Assembly: GCF_011759375.1 (NCBI RefSeq)
Contig: NZ_JAARML010000004.1
Span: 791,358-855,357 of the forward strand
Reading direction: 5' to 3'
From: Paraflavitalea devenefica
GTDB taxonomy: Bacteria; Bacteroidota; Bacteroidia; Chitinophagales; Chitinophagaceae
Length of the DNA stretch: 64,000 bases
A model generated the notes under the pieces. The model was not told the DNA's origin. It did no database searches and saw only the letters and a list, made by a program, of their open reading frames with translations. Below are positions 36,343-47,600 of the stretch, one piece after another. Position 1 is the stretch's first letter. Every line of letters begins with the position of its first letter. A program made the translations under genes and the position numbers.

Positions 36343-38535
36343 ATGGAATCATTACGCTTTAAAGCTATCAATGACCTGACGCATTCCAACGGTACTGCCG
36401 TGGAAGGGTCACCCAAAATTACCGGTATCTTCGGGGAGAATGTATTTACACTTAAGACGGCCCGTGAATTTTTAAGTGATGAGGCTTATAAGAGCCTGCT
36501 GACCTCTATTAAAGGCGGCAAGAAGATTGACAGGGCGATGGCGAACCAGATATCTGCCGGTTTGCGTCAATGGGCTGAAACAAAAGGTGTTACACACTAT
36601 ACACACTGGTTCCAACCACTGACTGGCACCACTGCTGAAAAACATGATTCTTTCTTCACCCTGAAAAGCGATGGCAGTGCCCTCGAAACTTTTGATGGTG
36701 ATGCACTTATACAACAAGAGCCCGATGCTTCCTCTTTCCCCAGCGGCGGTATCCGCGCTACTTTCGAAGCCCGTGGTTATACAGCCTGGGACCCTTCTTC
36801 TCCTCCCTTCATCATGGAGATCGGCGAAGGTAAAACACTGTGTATCCCTACGATCTTCGTTTCCTATACCGGTGAAACACTGGACTATAAAGCACCGTTG
36901 CTGAAATCACTGGAAGCCCTGAACAAAGCGGCTGTAGAAGTGTGCAACTATTTCGATAAGAATGTAAATAAGGTAACAGCTACTTTGGGTTGGGAGCAAG
37001 AGTACTTCGTAGTTGACGAAGCTATGTTCAATGCCCGTCCTGACCTGGTGATGAGCGGCCGTACCGTATTTGGTCACGCTCCTGCGAAAGGCCAACAGTT
37101 GGAAGATCACTATTTCGGTTCTATTCCTGAAAGAGTGTACGCTTTTATGCGTGATTACGAAACAGAATCTTACAAGCTGGGTATTCCTTTACGCACGCGT
37201 CACAATGAGGTAGCGCCTTCACAGTTTGAGTGCGCTCCTATCTTTGAAGAAGTGAGCGTTGCGGTTGACCACAACACCCTGCTGATGGACATCATGGACC
37301 GTGTTGCCCGCCGTCATAAACTGCGCGCCCTGTTGCATGAGAAACCATTTGCTGGCATCAACGGTAGCGGTAAGCACAATAACTGGAGCATGGCTACTGA
37401 TACAGGTGTAAACCTGCTGGCTCCCGGTAAAACGCCGAAGACGAACCTGATGTTCCTGACCTTCTTTGTAAATACCATTAAGGCAGTACATGATTATTCT
37501 GATGTTTTAAGGTCTTCTATCGCTTCTGCGGGTAATGATCACCGCCTGGGTGCCAATGAAGCTCCTCCTGCTATTATCTCTGTATTTATTGGTCAATACC
37601 TGAGCAAGGTGCTGGCTGATGTGAAGGAAAGAGTAGGCGGCAAGTTCGACGAGCAGGATGAAGCCATCCTGAAGCTGGACCTGCACCGCAGCATTCCTGA
37701 ACTGTTGCTGGACAATACTGACCGTAACCGTACTTCTCCTTTTGCCTTCACCGGTAACAAGTTTGAGTTCCGTGCGGTAGGTTCCGGCGCCAATTGCGCC
37801 AATGCAATGACTGCGCTGAACAGCATCATGGCCGAAACCCTGAAGCAATTCAAGAAGGATGTAGATACGCTGATCGAAAAAGGTGAGAAGAAAGAGATCG
37901 CTATCATGCACGTTATCCGCGAGTATATCGTTGCCAGCGAAAAAGTACTGTTCGAAGGCGATGGTTACAGCGACGAATGGCACCAGGAAGCTGCAAAACG
38001 TGGCTTACCTAATATCCCCACTACTCCGCTGGCGCTGGATGCTATGGTGACTGAAAAGGCCAAGCACCTGTTTGAGCACAACAATGTACTGAGCCATGTA
38101 GAGCTGGAAGCCCGTCATGAAATTGAGCTGGAAAAGTACATTAAGCACGTACAAATTGAAGCCCGCATTATGGGTGAGCTTTGCACGAGCCATGTATTGC
38201 CTGCCGCTGTCAAGTATCAGAATATCCTGATCGACAATATCAAGGGTCTGAAAGAAATTGGCCTGAAAGAAGGGTCTTATGCCAATCAAAAACAGATCGT
38301 AGAGAAGATCTCCGAGCACATCAGCAAGGTGAGTGAGCTGGTAGAAAAGATGATCGAGGCACGTAAGGTAGTTAATGCTATGACTGATACACGTACGAAA
38401 GCCATCGCTTACCAAAGCCAGGTGAAGGATGCTTTCTTCGATGCTATCCGTTACAGTGTTGATAAGCTGGAACTGCTGGTAGCCGATGAGTATTGGGCAC
38501 TGCCTAAGTACCGTGAAATGTTGTTTCTTAGATAA
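36343..38535 (+). CDS. glnA: Glutamine synthetase type III
   Basis: ATP-dependent ammonium assimilation into glutamine; 730 residues, matching the large GSIII (GlnN) of Bacteroidota and cyanobacteria instead of the ~450-residue GSI. Marks: TGTTAEKHDSFF, FPSGGIRATFEARGYTAWDPSSP (GSIII-specific), EQEYFVVDE, the glutamate-binding NGSGKHNNWSM and DRNRTSPFAFTGNKFEFRAVGS. It is preceded by a 234-base spacer and followed by a terminator, so it is monocistronic. Confidence 0.97.
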   Translation: MESLRFKAINDLTHSNGTAVEGSPKITGIFGENVFTLKTAREFLSDEAYKSLLTSIKGGKKIDRAMANQISAGLRQWAETKGVTHYTHWFQPLTGTTAEKHDSFFTLKSDGSALETFDGDALIQQEPDASSFPSGGIRATFEARGYTAWDPSSPPFIMEIGEGKTLCIPTIFVSYTGETLDYKAPLLKSLEALNKAAVEVCNYFDKNVNKVTATLGWEQEYFVVDEAMFNARPDLVMSGRTVFGHAPAKGQQLEDHYFGSIPERVYAFMRDYETESYKLGIPLRTRHNEVAPSQFECAPIFEEVSVAVDHNTLLMDIMDRVARRHKLRALLHEKPFAGINGSGKHNNWSMATDTGVNLLAPGKTPKTNLMFLTFFVNTIKAVHDYSDVLRSSIASAGNDHRLGANEAPPAIISVFIGQYLSKVLADVKERVGGKFDEQDEAILKLDLHRSIPELLLDNTDRNRTSPFAFTGNKFEFRAVGSGANCANAMTALNSIMAETLKQFKKDVDTLIEKGEKKEIAIMHVIREYIVASEKVLFEGDGYSDEWHQEAAKRGLPNIPTTPLALDAMVTEKAKHLFEHNNVLSHVELEARHEIELEKYIKHVQIEARIMGELCTSHVLPAAVKYQNILIDNIKGLKEIGLKEGSYANQKQIVEKISEHISKVSELVEKMIEARKVVNAMTDTRTKAIAYQSQVKDAFFDAIRYSVDKLELLVADEYWALPKYREMLFLR

Positions 38536-38613
38536 TGTCTCATCAGCCACCTTTCTCTTTTCTCTCAGAAGGAGGGGTTGGAGGAGGCTGGTACACTGAC
38601 ATGACAAGCAAAG

Positions 38614-38648
38614 GAGCCCTTCTGCGTAAGCAGAGGGGTTCTTTATTT
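38614..38648 (+). terminator. Intrinsic terminator of glnA
   Basis: 12-bp stem GAGCCCTTCTGC (38614-38625) with GCAGAGGGGTTC (38630-38641), two G-U pairs, GTAA loop, followed by TTTATTT. Confidence 0.85.
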
Positions 38649-38841
38649 AGGCACATAACCCATAAACATCCAGCGATACCCGAATAGGATCAGAACCCTA
38701 AAAAAGATGTGGATTACTATAGTCGAATACACAATTAATGCACAAACTGCATATTTTATACATTTCTGAAATCTTTATATCATAATAGTCCGTAGATTTA
38801 TTAAGGATAAGGTTTAATGGTTAACGCATATGAATGGGAGC

Positions 38842-38869
38842 GCCCCGCTTTTACAAGCGGGGCTTTTTT
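38842..38869 (+). terminator. Strong plus-strand terminator without an obvious gene
   Basis: Perfect 9-bp stem GCCCCGCTT/AAGCGGGGC, 4-base loop, followed by six T. The plus-strand gene before it (glnA) already has a terminator 200 bases upstream. The RHS gene on the minus strand ends at 38911, but in that direction no T run follows the stem. Confidence 0.75.
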
Positions 38870-38910
38870 ATGCTCCTCATTTTTATTGGTGGTATGTTTA
38901 ACCAGTCTTG

Positions 38911-41900
38911 TTAATGACGACCATATATAGGGCTGTTGGTAGCCGGATAATTGGGATCACTGTTAGGGCTACTACCACTATTAGGGGTACTTCTATTATT
39001 GTAAGTAGCATCTTTCTTAAATTCCGCCAGTGCAGCCTTGCCTAATGAACTAACGGTTTTCAAGGCATTCTCGAAAGTACGGTAGGCGTGTGCAAAGTTG
39101 AAATCGAATCCACCCTTAACGGCTTTAAAGAACTTGACATCTGCTCCTATCTTTATATCATCCTCTGTAATCGTCATTCCCGTTGTTCCCTCAGACCAGG
39201 AAGAATTTCTGTCCAACGCCTTTACATCACCATCCAACCCATTTTGTTTTGAATAACTCAGGCCGCCAGTGAGCGCTTTTACAGACCCGCTTACTTTGGT
39301 ATCTTTTACAGCAGCTTCCACTTTAACTTCTCCTAGAGTGCCTGTTACTGACCCTTTCGTATCGCCTCCTTCTTTCTTGACATCGCCTTTTATGCTGGCG
39401 GCACTTACTTCCGCCTTAATGGTGGCAGGGCCTGCTGTGAACCGGATGGCACCACCTACCCCGCCTTCCAGCTTCACCTCAATACTACCAGAAAAAACCT
39501 TTCCGGCGCTTGTTTTGGTAGCTGCCATGTTCTTTTGTACTTCGGGATTTTGGGCAGCTCTTGTGAAGACACTTAGCAGCCCATTAAAGATGGGATCGTC
39601 GGGCCAGAGGCCGTCGGGATCCGTGAAACGTATCGGATTATCAAAAGCATAGTTATAAGGACTCCAGCGCCGGCCCTTTTCGCCCTGCGGATCAGGTGAA
39701 TGCCAGCGGCCGATCTGTGGATCGTACATACGGGCGCCAAAGTCGAGCCATTCCAATCCGTCCGGCTCGCCGTCCGTACTGCTGAATTCCTTGTTCTGTA
39801 GTTCCTTGCCGCCAAACTGGTATTTGTTGGGCGTTTTGCCAAAGGCCCTGCTGCAAATACCTTCCATGCGGCCACCAAAGGGATAGTAGTGGGTTTCTTC
39901 GAGTATGCGTCCCCGCTCCTGTGTTACCTGAAAGTTGTCAAAGTAAACAGACTCGTTGGTCTCATTGCTGAAGTAGATGTAGGCGTATCCGTTTTTCACT
40001 ACCGGGATGGCATTGGCCATGAACCTGTCGATGGTACGCCTGAGCTTATCCCCGATGTAAGCAACCGGATATACCCTGCTGTTGACATTGTCAAACTTAA
40101 ATTGTTCATCAAAGAATACAATGTTGAGATAGGCTTTGGGCGCCTGGTTGCTGCCACTGGTGGAAGCAGGTGCGTTGAGGAAAGACAGCAAGTCGGCATC
40201 ATTGCTGAGTGTGCCGGTCACTGTACTTACAGCGCCTTTGATAATTGCTGATGGTTTGTTGCTGAGACCCAAGGCCGCCAGCAGACTGGATACGATGCTT
40301 TGTCTTCCATCGGCGCCGGTATTGTTGGCATTGACTACATCATACCAGTAATCTACCCGGGCATGGATACGGTCACCGCTCATTACTTTGAGCAGTTTGG
40401 CCGCCCCGATAGCGCCGGTGCTTTTCTTCACCAGCATGCTATAGTTGTTCGTATCGCCGGCAGCAGGAGGATTGTAGGTTTTGTAAGCAGCAGGCCAGGC
40501 GGTCCTGGCAGTGGTAACAGCTATGGAGCCGCCTGTTCTGTTCTCATACTGGGCGTCCTGGTTTTGCACCGGGGCTGTGCCTGCCGTTCCTTCAAAGCTG
40601 AGTAAAGTGTATGGATCGGCCTGCACTTCTTCCGTAAGCACCATGCGGGTGTTGCCAAGGTGATCCTGTATGAAGTAATCATACTCATATTTACCGGTAG
40701 CGGCGGTGGGAGACTTATTAAGCCGCACGCGGCCTTCCTCATGGGTAATGAACTGCAGGGTGTCATTTTCATAAACAACTCCCCCGATGTATACCCAAAT
40801 TTTCTGTGGCTTGCCTGTTTCTGCTACATACTTCTGGATTTTTGTACCGGCAGCATCGTATTCATATTCAATTACCCCTTTTGTGCCACCCGTACTGTTG
40901 AGGAAAGTAATCTTTTGGGGAAGATCAAGGTAGTTATAGACAATGCTGCTGATGCGCTTGTTTTTATCGGCTATCAGGTTTCCATTATCATCATAGCTGT
41001 AGTCATTGTTGGCAGTATTAATATCGGTGAAATCGCCGAGCTTGTTGGCAGTCTGGCCAATGGAGGCATCCTCTGTAACAGCCGACAACCTGTTGCTCAG
41101 GTTACTGTTGAGGTAGGTATAACGGAGTTTATCAACCGGCGCCGAGCTGGTGAGGAATAAGCCATTCTGGAACAGGCTGAGCAGGTTGCCATTGGCATCA
41201 TAACCAATGTTGCCGCCATGTTCGGGCGCGCCATATACACTAAAGTCTACGGTACTGTTGTTCCACGTTGTGCCGCTGGTGTTCTGGATAAAATCGGCTT
41301 TGATGAGCCTGTCGGAAATATCATAGGTGAAATCAAACTTACGGGCAATGGCATCGCCTTTGCTTCTCCAGGTGGTGCCGCTGATGTTACCGTTGTATTG
41401 CAAACGCTGATAAGTGATGCCGGACGGGGCGGCCGCTGCTTTATCATAACCATGTTCAAGACCGAAGTAACGGGCAGTAGTGGCGCCACTGACATAATCT
41501 TTGTTAATACTGGTTAGCCATCCCCGTACGTTGTACAGGTAATCCAACGTTTCTACCGGACTTGTGGCCACTCCCAGTTTTTTCGTCTTGCGCTGTCCCA
41601 GGTCATTGTACTCATACACAGCAATGGTTTGCCGTGGTTTGGTTTCGGCCATCGTACTGATGAGTTGTTTTTCGGTTTTGGTCACCAGTCCGGCGTGATT
41701 ATACGTATGGAAGGTCAGCACCTCATGTTCCTGCGCATTGGGCCATGTTTTCTGGTGGCGCAGGTGGGTAGCCAGTACTTTGCCGGCGAAATCATACTGG
41801 GTGGTAAGGATATCAATACCTCCGGCAAAATGTTGTGTTTGTATCTGGATGATACGTCCGTTTTCATCATAGAAGTTAACGACCGAATTGAAAACTCCCG

Positions 41901-44661
41901 AACCACCCTTTGCGGGGAAGATCCTTGTACCTGTTACCAGTCCTCTTGTACGGGTGCTTTGCGTAAGGGGCTGTGCATAGGGCCAGGTTGTGTTGGAGGG
42001 CGTCAATAGCTTACTGTCGAAACTGTTGTTCTTGGTGGTGGCCACGGGCGCCCAGGCATAGTCATCAAAAAAGGTCATGGACAGGTATTCCGGTGTTGTA
42101 GTAGACGGGAAACTGCGATCGGTAGTATAGCCATTGTTATACCTGACTTCAAACCGGCTTAAGGACGGTACTATGTTATCTACAAAAGCCTGCATCTGTG
42201 CACGGGTGAGGCGTGTGTTATCCACATAAAAGCCGGTTACTATTAATCTGTCTTGCGCGTCGTACTTCGTATAGATCCATTTATTCTGTTTGCGCAGCTC
42301 ACCATGTTGCGTCAGCACTGCCCTGTCCCAACGGTCATAGACTGTATAGGTTACTTTTTCGCCAGGGCTTCTTTTTTCAACGACCCTGTTGCGCCGGTCG
42401 TATTTGTATTCAAAGCAATACTCGGGAATGATGGCTGCATTGTAATACAGGTTCCAGGCATTTCCCTGCAGCAGCTCTACTGCTTTGGGCGGTATGACGA
42501 GGCAGAGGTTGTCGTACACATCATATACATAATAGGAGCACAACCAGCCGGTGTGGGCGCCGCCGGGTGTATTGCCGAGTTGTACTTTGCGGAGGATGAG
42601 TTTTCCTTCCTTGTCCTTGTATTCAATGATCTGCTTACCATTTTCATTGGTGGTAATGAGTTTGAACACGGTGTTGATAGAATAGGTACCCGGACTGGCA
42701 TAGGTACCATCGGTGTTCACATTCCAGACACGCAATGTATCGGTTACTTTGTTGGTAAGGTATTGTGTTTCCACGCCTCTGTTGCTGCCAGCCCAATTGG
42801 CGCCGGGCGGGGAGGTTTTCATATCCCGGTTTAATGGAGACGCTTCAAACTGTGTTTGTGTATAGAAAGCTGATTCTCCCGGGAACTGGGTCGTATTAAA
42901 GGATTGTTGTTCAGTTAAGGGATTTAGTTTAAGGTTTCCGTCGGTGGAGGCAGCCACATAAGGCATATACTTGAATGCTTCCCTTCCAAACCGGTCGTAT
43001 TGCACCGGCTGCACCAGGTCTTTGGGAGTAGTGCCGGCGCCTTTTTGCCTGGATACGGTTTGTACGAGGCGCGCCAGTCCGTCAAAATAGCTGGTCACCT
43101 GGCTTACGTCGTTGGGTGCGGTCAGGATATCGGCCACTCCTTTATCAGTGATGGCAGGTCTTGTGAAAGACCTGGTGCGGATATAGTTGTTATTGAATAC
43201 CGCAGCGGTCACGTTATGTACGAGGATGGTGACCACATTACTGAATCCGGATTCTGTACCGCAAATGATTTTCCGGCGGTAGGCCGTATTGGCGGTTAAG
43301 GCGCCGGGGGTATAATTGGCGGCGGTAGCGCCGGCAATGGTGGTGAAGGTAATACCATCGGCCGACCGCTGCCACTCGTAGCTGTAAGCGCTACAGTTAC
43401 CGCCGGATGGAGCTGTATTGACAGTGATAGCACCGGGCGCTGTATTGTACAGGATGTTGAGTACAGAAGCTTTGATAGAACCAGGTAGTAAGGGGCTTTT
43501 GATAGCAATAAAGATTTCATTGGCAGTTTTTGTTTCTGTGCCGCAGGTCACTTTACGCCGATAGTGGGTATTGTACAGGAGGTTACCGGGTGTATAGTTG
43601 GTATCGGTGGCGCCGGGAATATCTACCCAGGAAAAGTAAATGTTCATGTGCTGCCACTGGTAGGAGTAGTTGCCACCACATTTTCCGCCGGTAGCTGCAC
43701 GGCCTGTAATGGTGCCGGGACTGGTGTTGTAGGTAATGGTATCATCTGCTGCCTGGAGGGTGCCGGCATTGAGTGGAGGCACTACCGCTATGTAAGCTGT
43801 ATTGGAGTAAAGTGTATCTGCTCCGCAGATCACCCGGCGGCGATAATACCGGGAGGCCGTTAAAGCGGGCGGTGCATAGGTTACACTGGTAGCGCCGGTG
43901 ATATTGGTAAAGGTGGTTGCAGTAGTACCGGATTGCCACTGGTAGGCATAAGTACCTGTGCAGTTACCACCAGAGGCCCCGGTACCGGTGAAGGCAACAG
44001 GTACTGTATTGGTGTAGATGCTTTGGGCAGCAGGTTCAATGTTTCCCGGTTGGAGCGTGGAAATAATGTATACAGCAGCCCTGGTGGAATAAGCGTATTT
44101 AGTGCCAATGGTCACTTTTCTACGGTAATACATGGTTTGTGTGAGACCAACGGAAAAGGAATGACTGACGCCGGTGTCTGCAGCAATATCCGTCCAGGTG
44201 GTTGTATCTGCTGATTGTTGCCACTGGAACCTGTAGTTGGTAGAAGTACAGCTACCACCGGAAGGCGCCGAACAGGTAATGGTGGCCGGTATGCTATTAT
44301 AGGTTACCTGCTGTGCAGCAGGCGCTGTGGCGCCACCGTTCAGGCTGTTGGTAAAGTCAATATCCAGGCTGGCGCTGCCTATGGAGCTCCAGAGTGATAC
44401 GGTACCGCCGGCGCCATTGCCCCAGACGACCGAGATGGAATGAACAGGCGTTCCTGATTTGCAGGAACCGGATGTACCCACAATGGTACCGCCGGTAATA
44501 CACCATTCCATATTAGTGGAAGGCGTCCAGTTGCCGGTAATACTATAAGACTGGACCGAGCCGCGTATTACGCAGGATTCGCCATAAATACCGGCCTGGC
44601 CATAACTGTTTTGCAGGATGAAAACAGTGAGGAGGGTGAGCAAGAGTTTTATCGTTTTCAT
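38911..44661 (-). CDS. Giant RHS-repeat surface protein
   Basis: Protein of 1916 residues with a signal peptide (MKTIKLLLTLLTVFILQNSYGQ). Residues about 90-480 are tandem Ig-like modules of about 85 residues (YxYQWQ...GATxxxYxPGxL...YRRKVxCGTET). Then comes a long YD/RHS repeat region and the RHS core end (GARMYDPQIGRWHSPDPQG, YNYAFDNPIRFTDPDGLW). The last ~190 residues after DPDG are a variable C-terminal domain with repeated beta-like Gly/Lys/Val segments and no toxin motif that I recognise. ATG at 44661; a GTG lies just before. It is the third gene of an operon, 2 bases after the preceding stop. No immunity-type gene follows. Confidence 0.88.
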   Translation of the reverse strand: MKTIKLLLTLLTVFILQNSYGQAGIYGESCVIRGSVQSYSITGNWTPSTNMEWCITGGTIVGTSGSCKSGTPVHSISVVWGNGAGGTVSLWSSIGSASLDIDFTNSLNGGATAPAAQQVTYNSIPATITCSAPSGGSCTSTNYRFQWQQSADTTTWTDIAADTGVSHSFSVGLTQTMYYRRKVTIGTKYAYSTRAAVYIISTLQPGNIEPAAQSIYTNTVPVAFTGTGASGGNCTGTYAYQWQSGTTATTFTNITGATSVTYAPPALTASRYYRRRVICGADTLYSNTAYIAVVPPLNAGTLQAADDTITYNTSPGTITGRAATGGKCGGNYSYQWQHMNIYFSWVDIPGATDTNYTPGNLLYNTHYRRKVTCGTETKTANEIFIAIKSPLLPGSIKASVLNILYNTAPGAITVNTAPSGGNCSAYSYEWQRSADGITFTTIAGATAANYTPGALTANTAYRRKIICGTESGFSNVVTILVHNVTAAVFNNNYIRTRSFTRPAITDKGVADILTAPNDVSQVTSYFDGLARLVQTVSRQKGAGTTPKDLVQPVQYDRFGREAFKYMPYVAASTDGNLKLNPLTEQQSFNTTQFPGESAFYTQTQFEASPLNRDMKTSPPGANWAGSNRGVETQYLTNKVTDTLRVWNVNTDGTYASPGTYSINTVFKLITTNENGKQIIEYKDKEGKLILRKVQLGNTPGGAHTGWLCSYYVYDVYDNLCLVIPPKAVELLQGNAWNLYYNAAIIPEYCFEYKYDRRNRVVEKRSPGEKVTYTVYDRWDRAVLTQHGELRKQNKWIYTKYDAQDRLIVTGFYVDNTRLTRAQMQAFVDNIVPSLSRFEVRYNNGYTTDRSFPSTTTPEYLSMTFFDDYAWAPVATTKNNSFDSKLLTPSNTTWPYAQPLTQSTRTRGLVTGTRIFPAKGGSGVFNSVVNFYDENGRIIQIQTQHFAGGIDILTTQYDFAGKVLATHLRHQKTWPNAQEHEVLTFHTYNHAGLVTKTEKQLISTMAETKPRQTIAVYEYNDLGQRKTKKLGVATSPVETLDYLYNVRGWLTSINKDYVSGATTARYFGLEHGYDKAAAAPSGITYQRLQYNGNISGTTWRSKGDAIARKFDFTYDISDRLIKADFIQNTSGTTWNNSTVDFSVYGAPEHGGNIGYDANGNLLSLFQNGLFLTSSAPVDKLRYTYLNSNLSNRLSAVTEDASIGQTANKLGDFTDINTANNDYSYDDNGNLIADKNKRISSIVYNYLDLPQKITFLNSTGGTKGVIEYEYDAAGTKIQKYVAETGKPQKIWVYIGGVVYENDTLQFITHEEGRVRLNKSPTAATGKYEYDYFIQDHLGNTRMVLTEEVQADPYTLLSFEGTAGTAPVQNQDAQYENRTGGSIAVTTARTAWPAAYKTYNPPAAGDTNNYSMLVKKSTGAIGAAKLLKVMSGDRIHARVDYWYDVVNANNTGADGRQSIVSSLLAALGLSNKPSAIIKGAVSTVTGTLSNDADLLSFLNAPASTSGSNQAPKAYLNIVFFDEQFKFDNVNSRVYPVAYIGDKLRRTIDRFMANAIPVVKNGYAYIYFSNETNESVYFDNFQVTQERGRILEETHYYPFGGRMEGICSRAFGKTPNKYQFGGKELQNKEFSSTDGEPDGLEWLDFGARMYDPQIGRWHSPDPQGEKGRRWSPYNYAFDNPIRFTDPDGLWPDDPIFNGLLSVFTRAAQNPEVQKNMAATKTSAGKVFSGSIEVKLEGGVGGAIRFTAGPATIKAEVSAASIKGDVKKEGGDTKGSVTGTLGEVKVEAAVKDTKVSGSVKALTGGLSYSKQNGLDGDVKALDRNSSWSEGTTGMTITEDDIKIGADVKFFKAVKGGFDFNFAHAYRTFENALKTVSSLGKAALAEFKKDATYNNRSTPNSGSSPNSDPNYPATNSPIYGRH

Positions 44662-44663
44662 CA

Positions 44664-47600
44664 CTAATTTTTATAGTTGTATTCAATGGTTTTGAGGATA
44701 TTATTATTATGGTCCCGGATAACCCTCAGCCGGTTCAGTTCATCATATTCATACGTGGTCACCTGGTTCCGTTCATCGCAGCGGGAAATCATGCCTACAC
44801 CCGGCTGCCAGGTGTAGGTGGTCATTTTGGCATACCTGGGATAAAGACGTACTTCATCAATGAGTACATCGCCCCCTGTGCCCATACCAAAGTTGGTATT
44901 ATCATTGGCAGCTATCGTAAGCAGTTGTTCATTGTATACCCAATTTCCACCGGTACCTGGTTTTTCCCACCATGATACGATGTATTCGCCCGGAGGCCTT
45001 CTGTTAGAAAGCAAGTAAACACCCTTGTAGCATTTTTTACCGGTACGGCCATCCATAACAAAGTTGGTCGTCAGTTCTTCAAAGCTGGTGTGGAAATAGC
45101 TGTAGTAGCTGTATGTTTTCTTGTAAGAAGAAGTGATATCAAGGCGGATATTGGTGGTATTGGTACCTGCCTGTGGTACGGCTACACTGAAGTAGTAGGT
45201 ACCTGTTCCGCTGGGCAGGGTTACAGATTCGGCAAAGGTATTGTTGCTATAGTAATATCCTTCAAAGAGTGGAAGCTGGCTACCTACCTTCATTAAGCGC
45301 AGGGTGATACGGCCGTTGAAGGAGCCATTGTTCGCCACCAACGGCACTACGCGCACAGAGAAGCTGTAGGTTTGTGCATAGTTGGTGCTGAAGGATTCAA
45401 AATCCTGGAAGGCGGAAGACCCCAGGTTCAGGAACTGGCCCACATTGTGCGGATTGGTGGTAATCTCTGTTACAGGCAACGGATCGGCATTGGTGATCTC
45501 TGCAATGGGATACTGATCGCCATAAGCCCATATATAGGATAATGCACTACCGGCCTCTTTGGATTGCGCCACTACGTCCCCGCTTTCATTATAGGCATGG
45601 TAGCGCACACTGATGTACGGGCTATCACTTCCTTTTTGCAACTGTATGGTTTCGGGCAGGAGTATTTTGCCATTGTTGTACCAATCCCTGTATTGGGTAG
45701 TGCTTTTGGAGACCGGGAGGCCATCCCTGGTTTTTTCCTGGTCAACCAGTATGCTGATCATATTTTTATTGAGCATGGTGGTGTATATGCCGCCCTGCTG
45801 CGTGGATTTTTGCTTCACATAGGTGTTGGTAGTAAGCACCGGCTTGCCCTTACTATCGGTAGTGAGCAAGGTGCGGGTGGGTAAAGCATTGCCGGCATCA
45901 TCATAATAGAACTGGGTGGTATAGGAAACCGGGTTGGCGCCATTGAGCTCATAATTGTATACTACCTGCGAGGTTGGACGCACCCATTCGGTGGTAATGG
46001 TATAAGTCCAATCGCATTTGTCAAAAGCATAACGCCTGGCCGTAGTGTTCATGGCGTCGGTTGAGTTGTAGATGTACCGGAGGAAATGTACGGGCACGAA
46101 TGCGCCATTGTTATTCCTGTATTGGTATTGTTCTTTCAGCAATCCGTTCTTAACGGAGGTATTAAGGGGAACGGGAACCGGATATCGCCCCTGGTGGTAA
46201 TCAGGATCGGCGGGGGCGGTGTTCTCAAAGAAGGATTCTATTTTACCGTTCTCCCCGTTTTCTCCCAGCCAGGTGATCACCTGGTCGTAGCCTACAATGT
46301 AGCCATTGATGGTTTCGGACAGGGAGGAAAAATCGGTATAGAGCTTTTGTTCCCTTTCAATGGTAGCATTGGCTGTAGAGCCGCAACAATCTGTAATGAG
46401 CATCCGCTGGGTATAGGTAAAGTATAAGCCCTGCATGATCTTGCCCATCACCTTTCCACCGATGTATTCAAAGCGTCTTACATCAAGGCTATCAGTGGGA
46501 TCTCTGGCGTAGATTTTCTGGATCCTTGCACCGGCCAGCGGGCCTGCCACCGAATGAGGCTCAAAGAGGAATACCACAGAGCCCCCGGTTGGATATACAA
46601 TGGATTGTAAGAGGCCGGCCGTTCCGAGGTAGTTGCTAAAGCCACTGGTTTTATCTGGCAGGTAATTGCCCGGATAACTGATGGTAAAAGGTTTGAAAGC
46701 CGCCTGCGGTGTTTTTTCGCGTATGCTTAATAGCCTTAACCGGGTTGACAGATCGGCTGTGTTACCACTGCCGGAAGAATAGTAATCGTAGGTAAGGGCA
46801 AATGTGTTCAGCAGGCTCAGGTTGTCACCCACACCGGCATAGAGCTGTACGCTATCCAGTTTTTTTGCCGGGGAGGTACCTGCTACTATTTTCAGGTCGG
46901 TACGTGAAGAGGTATAGAACTGTACGGCCCCATTGGGAAAATCAATCCTTGAAAGGATGACCTCATTGGTTTGGAGCGTAGTGGTACTCCTGTTGGAATC
47001 GGGGAGTACGGCGTCGTAACCTGCAGCGCAGCAACTCTGGTTCAATTGCGTGGGTGAATAGGACAACGTTTTTTCATCATCACCCGATACAATGGACTTG
47101 CTGATCTTAGTATTGTTATTTGCCAGGTAAGTAAAGTTGATCCGGGTACCATTGACCAGTTCAATGCTGCTGAGGAACCAGGTAGATATGAAGGTTTCTG
47201 TTTCCGTTGGTTTGGCTGTAGCTACCGTCGTTTCCGTGGTACGCTCAACGGTTTCAAAACGGTAGATGATGCCTTCACCGGTGGTGATGGTAAAGGTTGC
47301 CCGGAGGTTGTTGTATTCTATTTTCAGGTTGTCTCTCGTAAAGGTGCGCACTTTGTAAGTGGCCGATGGACCGAGGATGATGAATTTACCGGCTTTACCG
47401 TTGAAGTTGTAGTAAAACATATCGGGCTCCTGGTCTACGTCTTCCCCGCAGGGGCGGCTGGAAGTGGTACTGAAAAAGCCATCGTTACCAAAGTCGTCTT
47501 TATGCCGTTTGCTGCGGGTAATTACACCACCCGTTTGGAGCGACCATCCCAGGCCTGTCCAGGAGGCCTCATCCGACCGCCTGAAACCACCGGCATGGTA

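Larger units (their letters stand above)
38536..38910. other. Spacer between glnA and the RHS gene with two terminators
   Basis: Holds the glnA terminator (38614-38648) and a second plus-strand terminator (38842-38869) with no plus-strand gene between them. The AT-rich 38650-38840 stretch could therefore encode a small RNA, or the second hairpin could be a bidirectional stop for the RHS operon. Confidence 0.5.

Noticed and set aside
38817..38930. Plus-strand 37-residue frame running through the terminator at 38842
   Set aside because: It is read through a strong terminator stem and overlaps the RHS stop; it is likely chance.
38911..39500. Polymorphic toxin with immunity gene
   Set aside because: The tip has no toxin motif that I recognise and no small open frame follows on the same strand before the spacer ends.
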